Shown: piece by piece, positions 18,563-27,031 of the stretch
Layout of the letters: each line of letters opens with the position of its first letter
Position numbering within the stretch: the stretch's first letter is position 1
Assembly (NCBI RefSeq): GCF_003425985.1
Contig: NZ_CP022985.1
Coordinates: 1,897,501 to 1,961,500, forward strand
From: Mariniflexile sp. TRM1-10
GTDB lineage: Bacteria; Bacteroidota; Bacteroidia; Flavobacteriales; Flavobacteriaceae
DNA: 64,000 bases
Direction of reading: 5' to 3'
Position numbers and translations under genes: made by a program
The notes under the pieces: generated by a model
What the model was told of the DNA's origin: nothing
Seen by the model: only the letters and a program-made list of their open reading frames with translations
The model's database searches: none

Positions 18563-21500
18563 TTAAAAATCTACTTGAACACCTAATGAGAATGTTCTTG
18601 GATTTGGTAAAGACCCACCATCGTACCCTCTAGAAAACAATCCGTCATTTGAATTAAAATCTGGATCATATCCTCTGTACTTACTTATAATAAATAAGTT
18701 TTGGCCATTGGCATAAATTCTAACACTTTGGATTAATTTATTATCTCCTAAAGGAATATTATACCCAATCTCCATATTTTGAAGTTTAATATAATCACCG
18801 TCTTCAATAAATCTGTTAGAATCTCTTGCATTGCCATTTGGATCTCCGATGATTGGTCGTGGTACATTCGTATCGGTATTGGTAGGTGTCCAGTAATTTA
18901 ATGCATCTGTATGATGATTAACATATTGACCAATCATCAAGTTTCTATACATCCCATTGAATGCTTTGTTTCCGCCAGCACCTTGTAAAAAGAATGATAA
19001 ATCAAAGTTTTTATAAGTACTATTAAAGTTAAACCCATAGCTGTATTTAGGAATAGTAACTCCTTGAAAAATTCTATCTTGATCGTTAATAATACCGTCT
19101 GCCGAATCAAACACACCATCGTTATCTGTATCTACGGTTAATTGATCTTTGAATTTAATATCACCAGCAGCCGCACCAACTTGTGTTGGTGAAGCGGCAA
19201 CTTCAGCATCCGATTGGAAAATGCCATCGGTTTCATAAGCATAAATTTCTCCAATAGATCTTCCAACTTCTGTTTTTGAAGCAGCACCATAAATTGGATT
19301 TCCATTGATGCCTATTTGTTGTACTTCATTTTTAAGTGTTCCTAAATTAGCCGAAATATTGTATTTAAACTCATGGCGATTATTGCTGTAAGAAGCCGTA
19401 AATTCTAAACCTTTATTTTGAACAGCGCCTGCATTAGTGGTAATACTTGCAGGAAATGCACCAGTAGAAAAAGGTAGTGGTACACCAATTAATAAATCGT
19501 TTGATTTTTTAATATAATATTCTGCCGTAAATTGTAAATCATTATCCAATAAACCTAATTCAAGTGCCACATTGGTTGTTTTTGTCTTTTCCCAATGTAC
19601 ATTAGGGTCCAACGAGCTTACAACTGTGGTTCCAGGAGCTAAAGCATTATTGAAATTATATCCGGCAAACTGATTTGTGGTTGTTGCGAAAAAGTATGGT
19701 GGAATGGTGTTATTGCCCAATTCGCCATAACCACCTCTTAACTTAACAGTATTTAACCACTCTGGTAAAGTGATGAATTTTTCGTTGCTAAGTTTCCAAG
19801 CACCTGAAAAGGAATAAAAATTTGCTGAATTATTGATTTCACTAAAAAGCGATGTTTTATCTTGTCTAAAGTTTACAGTTAACAAATAACGATCGTCGTA
19901 CCCATAGTTTAACCTGCTTAAATAAGAAATACCTGTTATAGTGTTTTCGTTTTCACCTGTACTCGTATCGGTAGCATATTCTAAATGACTAATCGTTCCT
20001 GTTGGGTATCCAACACCTCTTGACCAATGGTTGTAATAGTCGTTTCTTTCTTGTACTAAACCAGCTAAAACACCTATTTTATGCTTATCTGCTAGAGTTA
20101 TATCATAAGTAAGTAAATGATTTAGGAAGGTTCTGGTTTGACTTCCTGTTGCAATATCTAAAGACGCTTCTTCGGGCGTTGTTAAGTAATACCATCCTAA
20201 TTCACTTTCAGGAATAAACAGTCTATTTTTCCAATCTAATCTATCAAAACTGGCATCCAATTTATATTTAAATCCTTCAAATATTTCTAATTCTCCCCAA
20301 ATATTTCCGATAAAACGATTTCTTTGTCCTGAATTTTCATTTACATTATTAAACCCAATGACGTTCATGGAAATAGCTCTTTGGGTTAAGTTGTCTGTGC
20401 CGCCATAACCTCCTATATTGTTTTCATCATAAACTGACATTGTTGGAATAGCTCCCAATAAATCACTTATTGGCGACTGGCCAGCTAAATACTCGTTAAA
20501 AATTTCTTTATTAGATTGTGTATAACCCAATTTTGAGCCATACTTAAACTTGCCTTTGTTCCCTGTTAAATTTAGATTGGTAGATATTCTTTCATAGTCT
20601 TGTGGAGAATCCATATAACTACTATTTTTAAAGTAATCTACATTCATGTTATAGGCTAAACTTTCGGCACCACCACTAAAAGTAAGGGCGTGGTTTTCAA
20701 TATAACCTGTACGAAAAGCAGCTTCTTGCCAATTGGTGTCTACGTTACTAATATATGAAGGATTGTTTGGGTCGTTTCCTGGTGCAATACTTAAACCTGC
20801 GTTTAACTCGGCAGCAGTAGTTATGTTTTGATAGCCCACTCTATCTGTTACCGACCAAGTATTAGCTACATTTTGAACGCCATAAAGTGACTTTAATTTC
20901 ACATCAAATTTGCCCATTTTTCCTTTTTTTGTGGTGATAATTACAACACCGTTAGCGCCACGTACTCCATAAATGGCTGCTGCCGATGCATCTTTAAGCA
21001 CTTGCATAGATTCGATATCGCCTGGAGCAAAATCGAAAGGGCTATCTATAATCATTCCGTCTATTACAAAAAGCGGGTTGTTGTTGCTAAACGAGTTTAT
21101 TCCTCTAATTTTAATGTTAACAAAACCTCCTGGTTCTCCTGAAGATTGTACTGTTACACCTGCAACTTGACCTTGTAACATTTTAGCGGCATCGTATGTT
21201 ACTGTTTTTTTAGCATTATCAATATCTACAACACTTACAGAGCCCGTTAAGTCTGATTTTCTTTGCGTACCGTAACCTACAACCACGACTTCATCTAAAG
21301 CTGAAGCGTTTTCACGTAGCACAATATCAATTTTTGTTTTACCTTCTAAGGCAACTTCTCTGGTTAAATATCCTAAGTAAGAAACTACTAAAACAGCGTT
21401 TTTACTTGAAACTTTTAAGGAAAAATTACCGTCAAAATCTGACTGTGCACCATTTTTAGTACCTTGTTCTAGAATATTTGCCCCAGGTAAAGGAAACCCA

Positions 21501-21928
21501 GAACCATCTACAACAGTACCAGATATTTGAATACCTTGTTGAATTTCATTAACATAATTAACAACATTTTCTTTAATTACAATGGTGTTGTTTTTAGATA
21601 CTTCAAAATTAAGATTACTTCCTGAAAGGCTTTGGTTTAGTAATTTTTGAATTTCAATTTCCCCTTTTGTTAATTGAATTTTAGGAGCATTTTCAAATAG
21701 ATTACTTGGGTAAATAAAACGATAATTCGTTTGTTCTTTTATTATTTTGAACACCTTATCAACCGTTACCGTTTGGTCTTGGTCAATGACAACCTTCTCT
21801 TGAGAAAATGTGTTTTCAGTAGTGAAACTGAATACGGTTGTACATAATAAGAAGAAAAATGTTCTCATAATAAATAGTAGTAGCCGTTTTCGAGTTAGAG
21901 AACGGGCCTCAATTAAGTTAATTTTCAT
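18563..21928 (-). CDS. SusC/RagA TonB-linked outer-membrane transporter with STN domain
   Basis: This outer-membrane barrel imports oligosaccharides with SusD. After the signal region, residues about 55-120 form an STN (secretin/TonB short N-terminal) domain with QTNYRFIYP, the module that talks to FecR anti-sigma factors. A carboxypeptidase-regulatory beta domain follows (about 130-210, starting ISGTVVDGSGFPLPG), then the DEVVVVGYGTQ box near 212 and the plug (VIDGMII, AAIYGVRGANGVVIITTKKG). The rest is barrel, ending in the aromatic VQVDF typical of OmpA/BAM recognition. The STN domain plus the upstream FecR and sigma genes predicts trans-envelope activation by the substrate. Confidence 0.95.
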   Translation of the reverse strand: MKINLIEARSLTRKRLLLFIMRTFFFLLCTTVFSFTTENTFSQEKVVIDQDQTVTVDKVFKIIKEQTNYRFIYPSNLFENAPKIQLTKGEIEIQKLLNQSLSGSNLNFEVSKNNTIVIKENVVNYVNEIQQGIQISGTVVDGSGFPLPGANILEQGTKNGAQSDFDGNFSLKVSSKNAVLVVSYLGYLTREVALEGKTKIDIVLRENASALDEVVVVGYGTQRKSDLTGSVSVVDIDNAKKTVTYDAAKMLQGQVAGVTVQSSGEPGGFVNIKIRGINSFSNNNPLFVIDGMIIDSPFDFAPGDIESMQVLKDASAAAIYGVRGANGVVIITTKKGKMGKFDVKLKSLYGVQNVANTWSVTDRVGYQNITTAAELNAGLSIAPGNDPNNPSYISNVDTNWQEAAFRTGYIENHALTFSGGAESLAYNMNVDYFKNSSYMDSPQDYERISTNLNLTGNKGKFKYGSKLGYTQSNKEIFNEYLAGQSPISDLLGAIPTMSVYDENNIGGYGGTDNLTQRAISMNVIGFNNVNENSGQRNRFIGNIWGELEIFEGFKYKLDASFDRLDWKNRLFIPESELGWYYLTTPEEASLDIATGSQTRTFLNHLLTYDITLADKHKIGVLAGLVQERNDYYNHWSRGVGYPTGTISHLEYATDTSTGENENTITGISYLSRLNYGYDDRYLLTVNFRQDKTSLFSEINNSANFYSFSGAWKLSNEKFITLPEWLNTVKLRGGYGELGNNTIPPYFFATTTNQFAGYNFNNALAPGTTVVSSLDPNVHWEKTKTTNVALELGLLDNDLQFTAEYYIKKSNDLLIGVPLPFSTGAFPASITTNAGAVQNKGLEFTASYSNNRHEFKYNISANLGTLKNEVQQIGINGNPIYGAASKTEVGRSIGEIYAYETDGIFQSDAEVAASPTQVGAAAGDIKFKDQLTVDTDNDGVFDSADGIINDQDRIFQGVTIPKYSYGFNFNSTYKNFDLSFFLQGAGGNKAFNGMYRNLMIGQYVNHHTDALNYWTPTNTDTNVPRPIIGDPNGNARDSNRFIEDGDYIKLQNMEIGYNIPLGDNKLIQSVRIYANGQNLFIISKYRGYDPDFNSNDGLFSRGYDGGSLPNPRTFSLGVQVDF

Positions 21929-21978
21929 AATTTAGCATTAAGATTAGTTAGACATTAGTTTAATTAATTTAGTTAGGA

Positions 21979-22020
21979 GGGACGAAGTTAGATACCGCTA
22001 AATGTCAAAACTTCGCTCCC
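21979..22020. promoter_or_regulatory. Hairpin between anti-sigma gene and susC
   Basis: GGGACGAAGTT (21979-21989) pairs with AACTTCGCTCCC (22009-22020), with one bulged base and a 19-base loop. On the plus strand a T-run follows (22021-22027); on the coding minus strand it would fold in the leader before susC. It may attenuate read-through from fecR or protect the susC mRNA end. Confidence 0.5.
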
Positions 22021-22025
22021 TTTTT

Positions 22026-23192
22026 TTATTTCAATGTTATTGTTTTGTTCTTTATATAATAATTGTTGATGATTCCAAAGTTTTTAATGGTAGCTAAAAT
22101 ATCTTCTATGTTTTGATCTTTGCCCAAAACCCCTGTAAACGCTTCATTTCCTATTTCTTCATTAATAAATACGACATTCATATTATACCATCTGGATAAT
22201 ACCTTCATAATCTCCTTTAATGGTTTATTTTCAAAACTAAAAACACCTTGTCTCCATGAAACTTCGTTGTATACATCTACATTTACTACCAATAAAGCAT
22301 TGGTGTTCAAATTAAAATTAGATTGTTGTGTTGGACTTAATTTTTGTTTTTTCCCGTTAAAGTCTAATTCTACCTTGCCTTCTGCCAAAGTGGTGTAAAT
22401 ATTAGTTTCGTCTTTATAGGCTTTTATATTGAACGCTGTTCCTAAAACCTCAACCACTTGATTTTGGTTTATTACTTTGAATTTCGATCCTTTATGGTTA
22501 ACGCTAGGTGATACATCAAAATAAGCCTCTCCATAAACAAGTTCTACATTTCGGGTTTCACCTTTAATAAAAGATACGGGATATTTAAGTTGGGTTTCTG
22601 AGTTTAACCATATTTTTGTGCCATCTGATAATTCAATAAAAAATTGCCCGCCTCTCGGAATAGTTAAATAATTATATGCAATTTTTGAATTTGAGCGATT
22701 ATTTGCTTGGTATATTATTTTTTCGCCATTGCTTTTAAAATTACCAGCCTCATAATTATTTCCCTTTTCTAAAGCTATAATGGTTCCATCTTCTAATGTT
22801 AGGGTAGCCTTATCGGTACCTGTTTTTATATTATTATTTACAATTATTGGCATGCACTCATTAGAGTTGTTAAAAAGTGTTCCTCTAAAAAAATATGTAG
22901 TTGCCAATAATCCTATTACAGCGGCAGCGGCAGTATATTTCCAATATAAAAACCTTACGGATGGTTTTGTAATATTACTTTTTACTTTTTCCCAATCTTC
23001 CTTTTTTTTAACTTGATTTGCTAGGTTAAGACGTTCTTTTATTAAAGTCTCATCGGTAAGATTCTTCAATATATATGCTTTATCAGCATCATTAAAAATA
23101 TCGGAAGCTTCTAAATCTGTAGGCTTTTCGTCTTTTAATAATGAGGACGCAAGTTTTTTGGATAGTATAATGATTTTATTGAAAACAGACAT
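22026..23192 (-). CDS. FecR-family anti-sigma factor
   Basis: An inner-membrane regulator that holds the ECF sigma factor until the STN domain of SusC signals. Residues about 1-80 are the cytosolic sigma-binding part, 86-102 form the single membrane helix, about 150-260 the FecR domain (LTIPRGGQFFIELSDGTKIW, AYFDVSP), and the C-terminal ~70 residues a DUF4974-like STN-binding domain (FENKPLKEIMKVLSRWYN). It lies between the sigma and susC genes on the same strand. Length and domain order are those of polysaccharide-locus FecR proteins. Confidence 0.94.
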   Translation of the reverse strand: MSVFNKIIILSKKLASSLLKDEKPTDLEASDIFNDADKAYILKNLTDETLIKERLNLANQVKKKEDWEKVKSNITKPSVRFLYWKYTAAAAVIGLLATTYFFRGTLFNNSNECMPIIVNNNIKTGTDKATLTLEDGTIIALEKGNNYEAGNFKSNGEKIIYQANNRSNSKIAYNYLTIPRGGQFFIELSDGTKIWLNSETQLKYPVSFIKGETRNVELVYGEAYFDVSPSVNHKGSKFKVINQNQVVEVLGTAFNIKAYKDETNIYTTLAEGKVELDFNGKKQKLSPTQQSNFNLNTNALLVVNVDVYNEVSWRQGVFSFENKPLKEIMKVLSRWYNMNVVFINEEIGNEAFTGVLGKDQNIEDILATIKNFGIINNYYIKNKTITLK

Positions 23193-23330
23193 GCGATGTA
23201 TGGTTAATTAACTTGAAAATATGCTTATTTAACCTTAAGACGACAGAATGTTAAGATAGGGTTAAAAAAAAGTGAAAAACTTTTTTATTTGAACTCATCT
23301 TGACTTTTTTGATTGAAGCAAAAATGCCCT

Positions 23331-23440
23331 CTGCGTATGCTGGCTCGTTCGCTAAAATAACCCGCTGGGTTATTTTTATACGCTCCGTCCTCTTTCAGAT
23401 TTTAGCTTTTTATCACTTCATAGCAGTGCTACGGAGTAAA
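23331..23440. repeat. Inverted repeat arm, 3' side of the sigma gene
   Basis: This ~110-base stretch matches the reverse complement of 24181-24291 along its length, best at GCTGGCTCGTTCGCTAAAAT. It contains a perfect hairpin, AAAATAACCC-GCT-GGGTTATTTT (stem of 10). Copies of the CTCATCTTGACTTTTT family lie just outside it at 23291-23319 and 23480-23500, so the whole 304-base gap between sigma and anti-sigma genes is repeat sequence. Confidence 0.75.
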
Positions 23441-23496
23441 AAAAGGTAAAATATGGGGTAAAAAGATCATTTTGCGGCCAATTGAAAAAGTCAAGG

Positions 23497-24210
23497 CTAA
23501 TCACCTAAATCAAAAACAAAAGCTATAAGAATGAGGTAATCTTTTAGGATAGGCTTTAGTTTTTTATATGCAATTTTTTTTTGGGCTTTAACGGTGTTTA
23601 TCGATATGCCCAGTTCGGTAGCTATCTCTGGATTCGTAAAATTATTAATACTTAACCTAATAATTTGTGCGCACTTTTTAGGCAATGTTTTTATAGCCTT
23701 TTCAACAATACTGTGGGTTTCTAAAACCACAACCTCTCTTAAATAAAAAGGCTCTGTTTCCATGTCTTCTATTTTTATGGATGACAATTTTTCGGTTGAT
23801 GTAACACGTTTACTCTTAATATAATCGAGCGATTTATTTTTTACTGAAGTATATAAATAGGATTTAATATTTTCTTCGCTACGAAACTCAATATTATCTT
23901 CCCAAATTTTAATGAAAACTACTTGAACAATATCTTTTGATGCTTCAATATCATTTAAATATTTGTTAGCGAATAAACATAGCAATGTATACAAAGAGTC
24001 AAATGTTTTTTTATACTCTTTTAATGTAAGCTGATATGGTTCGCTATGAGTGTTCAAAGTTGTTGAATTAAAATCAATAATCTGCTTTTCTATCTCAACT
24101 AATACTATTTTTAAAAAGAAGTGATTTAAACTTTTTCTTTTACTTGCAAAATTCACATTTTGCTCCCTAATTTTGACTTTTTTAAGTCCCGTAGCGCTGT
24201 TATGCGACAC
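23497..24210 (-). CDS. ECF RNA polymerase sigma-70 factor
   Basis: Predicted activator of the arabinan locus. Sigma region 2 spans about residues 60-135 (ASKDIVQVVFIKIWE) and region 4 about 160-225, with the helix-turn-helix at NPEIATELGISINTVKAQ. At 237 residues it is longer than most Bacteroidota ECF sigmas. The 5' end of the frame (GTG at 24210) lies inside an inverted repeat, so the first ~10 codons may be repeat DNA. No ATG precedes region 2, and another GTG at 24156 is a plausible start giving 219 residues. The downstream FecR and STN-SusC genes support its role. It is fully bracketed by repeats. Confidence 0.9.
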   Translation of the reverse strand: MSHNSATGLKKVKIREQNVNFASKRKSLNHFFLKIVLVEIEKQIIDFNSTTLNTHSEPYQLTLKEYKKTFDSLYTLLCLFANKYLNDIEASKDIVQVVFIKIWEDNIEFRSEENIKSYLYTSVKNKSLDYIKSKRVTSTEKLSSIKIEDMETEPFYLREVVVLETHSIVEKAIKTLPKKCAQIIRLSINNFTNPEIATELGISINTVKAQKKIAYKKLKPILKDYLILIAFVFDLGD

Positions 24211-24291
24211 AAAAAAGGTTTATTATGAAACAGGGCGGAGCGTAAAAAATAGCCCAGTGGGTTATTTTAGCGAACGAGCCAGCTGTCGCAG
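24181..24291. repeat. Inverted repeat arm, 5' side of the sigma gene
   Basis: Inverted partner of 23331-23440, roughly three quarters identical by eye. Its own hairpin, AAAATAGCCC-AGT-GGGTTATTTT, has one mismatch. It overlaps the 5' end of the sigma reading frame. The rest of the 537-base gap upstream (24292-24747) is AT-rich, with the larger dispersed repeat at 24517-24711 and no gene. Confidence 0.75.
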
Positions 24292-24516
24292 GATTAAATT
24301 CTTCGCTTACAAACAAAAAGTTTAAATAACTTCTAAGTTTTCAGCACTTTTGCAGGCAATTTTAGATTTGCCACTTTAATTGTAATTAACAGACCTATTT
24401 TGTTTTACATAGTTAACTTAAAAAAACCACATAACCAAGTGTATTTTTATAAATGTTATTTATACACTTATTTTTTTGATTTCAAATAAAAATAGTAAAT
24501 AAACCCATTTGAAATT

Positions 24517-24711
24517 ATTAGTATCCGATTAAAGATTCAAGGCTTCACTCAAAGAACATAGCATATAGACCAAATGACAACAAATTGATATTCAAATGTC
24601 CATTTGCATGACTGTTTTAAGAATCACTAAGTAACAAATTATAATAAAGAGTAAGGCCACAAATCAGTAATATCTTTAAAAAGCCCTTATCACTGTGTTT
24701 GCAGTGAATTG
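24517..24711 (-). repeat. ~200-bp dispersed repeat, copy 1
   Basis: The minus strand here matches 39432-39644 on the plus strand along its whole length. Shared blocks include CAATTCACTGCAAACACAG, ACTGATTTGTGG and CCTTGAATCTT. One end carries the hairpin TCACTG-CAAACA-CAGTGA, the other a conserved CCTTGAATCTT-ATCGGA block followed by ACTAAT. It sits directly downstream of dinB. No open frame is conserved between copies, so it is probably non-coding. Confidence 0.8.
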
Positions 24712-24747
24712 TAAAAGTTTTATTGGACAACAATGATTTAAAATTAA

Positions 24748-25845
24748 TTAAAACTCAAACTTTAGTTGTACGCTCACACTTTTTTGTTCATGTGTTTTTT
24801 TTGTTTCGGTGTTTAAATTAGACATAGAAATACCAAGCAACCGCACCGAATTGCTCAGTTTTTCTTGGTAGAGTAAATCTTTTGCAGTTTCAAAAATTAA
24901 TGATTTATCACTAATAAAATAGTGCAAGGTTTTGCTTCGGGTTTGCAAAGTAAAATCGCTATATTTTATCTTTAATGTTATGGTTTTACCAGATACTTTG
25001 CTTTTTGTTAAGCGTCGGGAAACTTCATCGGCAATATGTTCTAGCTTTTCAAGCATAAATACTTCGCTCGATAAATTTTCACTAAAGGTCCGTTCGGCAG
25101 CTAAACTTTTTCTAATTCGGTTTGGTTTTACCTCACTATTATGAATGCCTCTAACCACATAATAATAGTACCGACCGGATTTTCCAAAATGTTCATCTAA
25201 ATAATCAATGGATTTTTGTTTTAAATCTTTTCCAGTAAAAATACCTAATTGATACATTTTTTCAGCAGTTACCTTACCAACGCCATAAAATTTCCTAATA
25301 TCAAGTGCTTCCAAAAATTCAAAAACCTCTTCAGGATTTACTGTTTTTTGTCCGTTAGGTTTATTAAAATCGCTGGCTACTTTCGCCACAAATTTATTAA
25401 TAGAAATACCTGCCGATGCCGTTAAGCCCACTTCATTAAAAATACGCTCCCTTATTTCTTTTGCAATTAAAGAGGCGCTTGGGTTGCCTTTTTTATTGTG
25501 GGTAACATCTAAATAAGCTTCATCTAAAGAGAGTGGCTCTACCAAATCGGTATAGTCATGAAAAATTTTTCGGATTTTTTTTGAAATTTCAGCATAACGT
25601 TCAAAATGTGGTCTCACAAAAATGAGTTCTGGACATAGTTTTACAGCCAAATTTCCAGCCATTGCACTTTTTACTCCAAACTTTCTAGCTTCGTAACTTG
25701 CTGCACTAATGACACCGCGTTTACCACTTCCACCAACAGCAATGGGTTTCCCTTTGAGTTCTGGGTCATCCATTTGTTCCACAGAGGCATAAAACGCATC
25801 CATATCAACATGAATAATTTTTCGTATTGGTAAATCGGTCAACAT
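24748..25845 (-). CDS. dinB: DNA polymerase IV (Y-family translesion polymerase)
   Basis: The enzyme copies past damaged template bases and is error-prone. The palm motifs are intact: HVDMDAFYASVEQ at the N-terminus with metal-binding Asp, and LSLDEAYLDV near residue 104. The thumb helix-hairpin-helix appears around FYGVGKVTAEKMYQLG. The little-finger domain follows, and the C-terminus ends QLKFEF, a likely sliding-clamp-binding peptide. Length of 365 residues is typical. It is divergent from the CYTH gene, with an 80-base gap holding promoters for both, and followed by a dispersed repeat. Confidence 0.96.
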   Translation of the reverse strand: MLTDLPIRKIIHVDMDAFYASVEQMDDPELKGKPIAVGGSGKRGVISAASYEARKFGVKSAMAGNLAVKLCPELIFVRPHFERYAEISKKIRKIFHDYTDLVEPLSLDEAYLDVTHNKKGNPSASLIAKEIRERIFNEVGLTASAGISINKFVAKVASDFNKPNGQKTVNPEEVFEFLEALDIRKFYGVGKVTAEKMYQLGIFTGKDLKQKSIDYLDEHFGKSGRYYYYVVRGIHNSEVKPNRIRKSLAAERTFSENLSSEVFMLEKLEHIADEVSRRLTKSKVSGKTITLKIKYSDFTLQTRSKTLHYFISDKSLIFETAKDLLYQEKLSNSVRLLGISMSNLNTETKKTHEQKSVSVQLKFEF

Positions 25846-25925
25846 AGTGTAAATTTAGGCATTAAATGTGATTTTTTATTGGCATTTTTAACGAGCAAAT
25901 TAATTAAAATTAGTGGAGATAGTTA

Positions 25926-26393
25926 ATGGTAGAAATTGAACGCAAATTTTTAGTAACTTCAAATAGTTATAAAAATGAAGCTTTTAAAAGCACAAGGATT
26001 ATACAAGGGTTTTTAAATACGCATAAAGACCGAACCGTGAGAATTCGATTAAAAGGAAATACTGGATTTATAACTGTAAAGGGATTATCTACTAATGATG
26101 GTTTATCGCGTTTTGAATGGGAAAAAGGACTATTAAAAGAAGAGGCCGAAGCACTTTTAAAGCTATGTGAACCAGGTGTTATTGATAAAATCCGTTATGA
26201 AGTAAAATTTGGAGATCATATTTTTGAAGTGGATGAATTTTATAGTGAAAACGAAGGATTAGTCATTGCTGAAGTTGAATTAAATACCGAAAATGAGGCA
26301 TTCTTAAAACCCGATTGGTTAGGTGAAGAAGTTACTGGAACTATTAAATATTACAATTCACAATTAAGCAAAAGACCATTTAAAACATGGTAA
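25926..26393 (+). CDS. CYTH-domain triphosphate tunnel protein
   Basis: CYTH proteins bind triphosphate-containing substrates in a beta-barrel tunnel and usually act as inorganic triphosphatases or adenylate cyclases. The signature ExExK is at the start (VEIERKFLV). Conserved basic and acidic tunnel residues follow in VRIRLKGNTGFITVKG, RFEWEK, KIRYEV, FEVDEF and AEVEL. The 155-residue length is that of stand-alone bacterial CYTH proteins. It heads a rightward run with a lipoprotein and a phosphatase-family membrane protein. The exact substrate is unknown; triphosphatase is the likelier role. Confidence 0.88.
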   Translation: MVEIERKFLVTSNSYKNEAFKSTRIIQGFLNTHKDRTVRIRLKGNTGFITVKGLSTNDGLSRFEWEKGLLKEEAEALLKLCEPGVIDKIRYEVKFGDHIFEVDEFYSENEGLVIAEVELNTENEAFLKPDWLGEEVTGTIKYYNSQLSKRPFKTW

Positions 26394-26506
26394 CGTAAAT
26401 AATTGAAAGAGAGAAGATGAACCATCCATGCTAAAAATACCTTTAACACACAGGAGCATGATTATGGATGCACCATCTGACAGATAAAAACAATAAATAT
26501 AAACAG

Positions 26507-27031
26507 ATGAAAAAATTTATAGTAATATGTTTTTCAATATTGGCAATGGTGTCATGTAGAAAAAAAGAAAAGGAAAATACCGTCGTAGAAGAAACCGCCA
26601 AAGACACAGTAATACTTGAAATTGTAGAAAAACCCGTTAAAAAATCGACAAAAGAAATTAAAGAAGACCTAAAAGCTAAAGGGTTTAAAACCTTTGATTA
26701 TGTTGATGAAAAAACAAAAGATACCATTTTAATGCAGCAATATTTTGTAGCGTTTTTAAAAAACGGTCCCATTCGTACGCAAAACGAAGAAGAAGCAGAG
26801 ATTTTACAAGAAGAACATTTGGCTTATTTAGGCAAAATGTACGAGTTGGGCTATGCTGATATTTCTGGGCCTTTTGGAGACAAAGGTGATATTAGAGGTA
26901 TTACAATCTATAATGTGCCAACCCTTAAAATGGCCGATAGTTTAGCGAATGCAGACCCCATGGTAAAAGCTGGGCGTTTGGTTATAGAAATACACCCTTG
27001 GTGGGCGGCAAAGGGCTTTTCGCTTAGGTAA
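26507..27031 (+). CDS. YCII-like domain lipoprotein
   Basis: A secreted lipoprotein (signal ending AMVSC) with an acidic and Lys-rich linker and a C-terminal YCII-like alpha/beta domain from about residue 70 (TILMQQYFVAFLKNGP, LAYLGKMYELGYADISGPFGDKGDIRGITIYNV, DPMVKAGRLVIEIHPW). The Met at 26507 is chosen over the one at 26468 because it gives a proper signal peptide. Its stop codon overlaps the next start by one base, so the two are translationally coupled. The function of extracytoplasmic YCII proteins is not known. Confidence 0.82.
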   Translation: MKKFIVICFSILAMVSCRKKEKENTVVEETAKDTVILEIVEKPVKKSTKEIKEDLKAKGFKTFDYVDEKTKDTILMQQYFVAFLKNGPIRTQNEEEAEILQEEHLAYLGKMYELGYADISGPFGDKGDIRGITIYNVPTLKMADSLANADPMVKAGRLVIEIHPWWAAKGFSLR

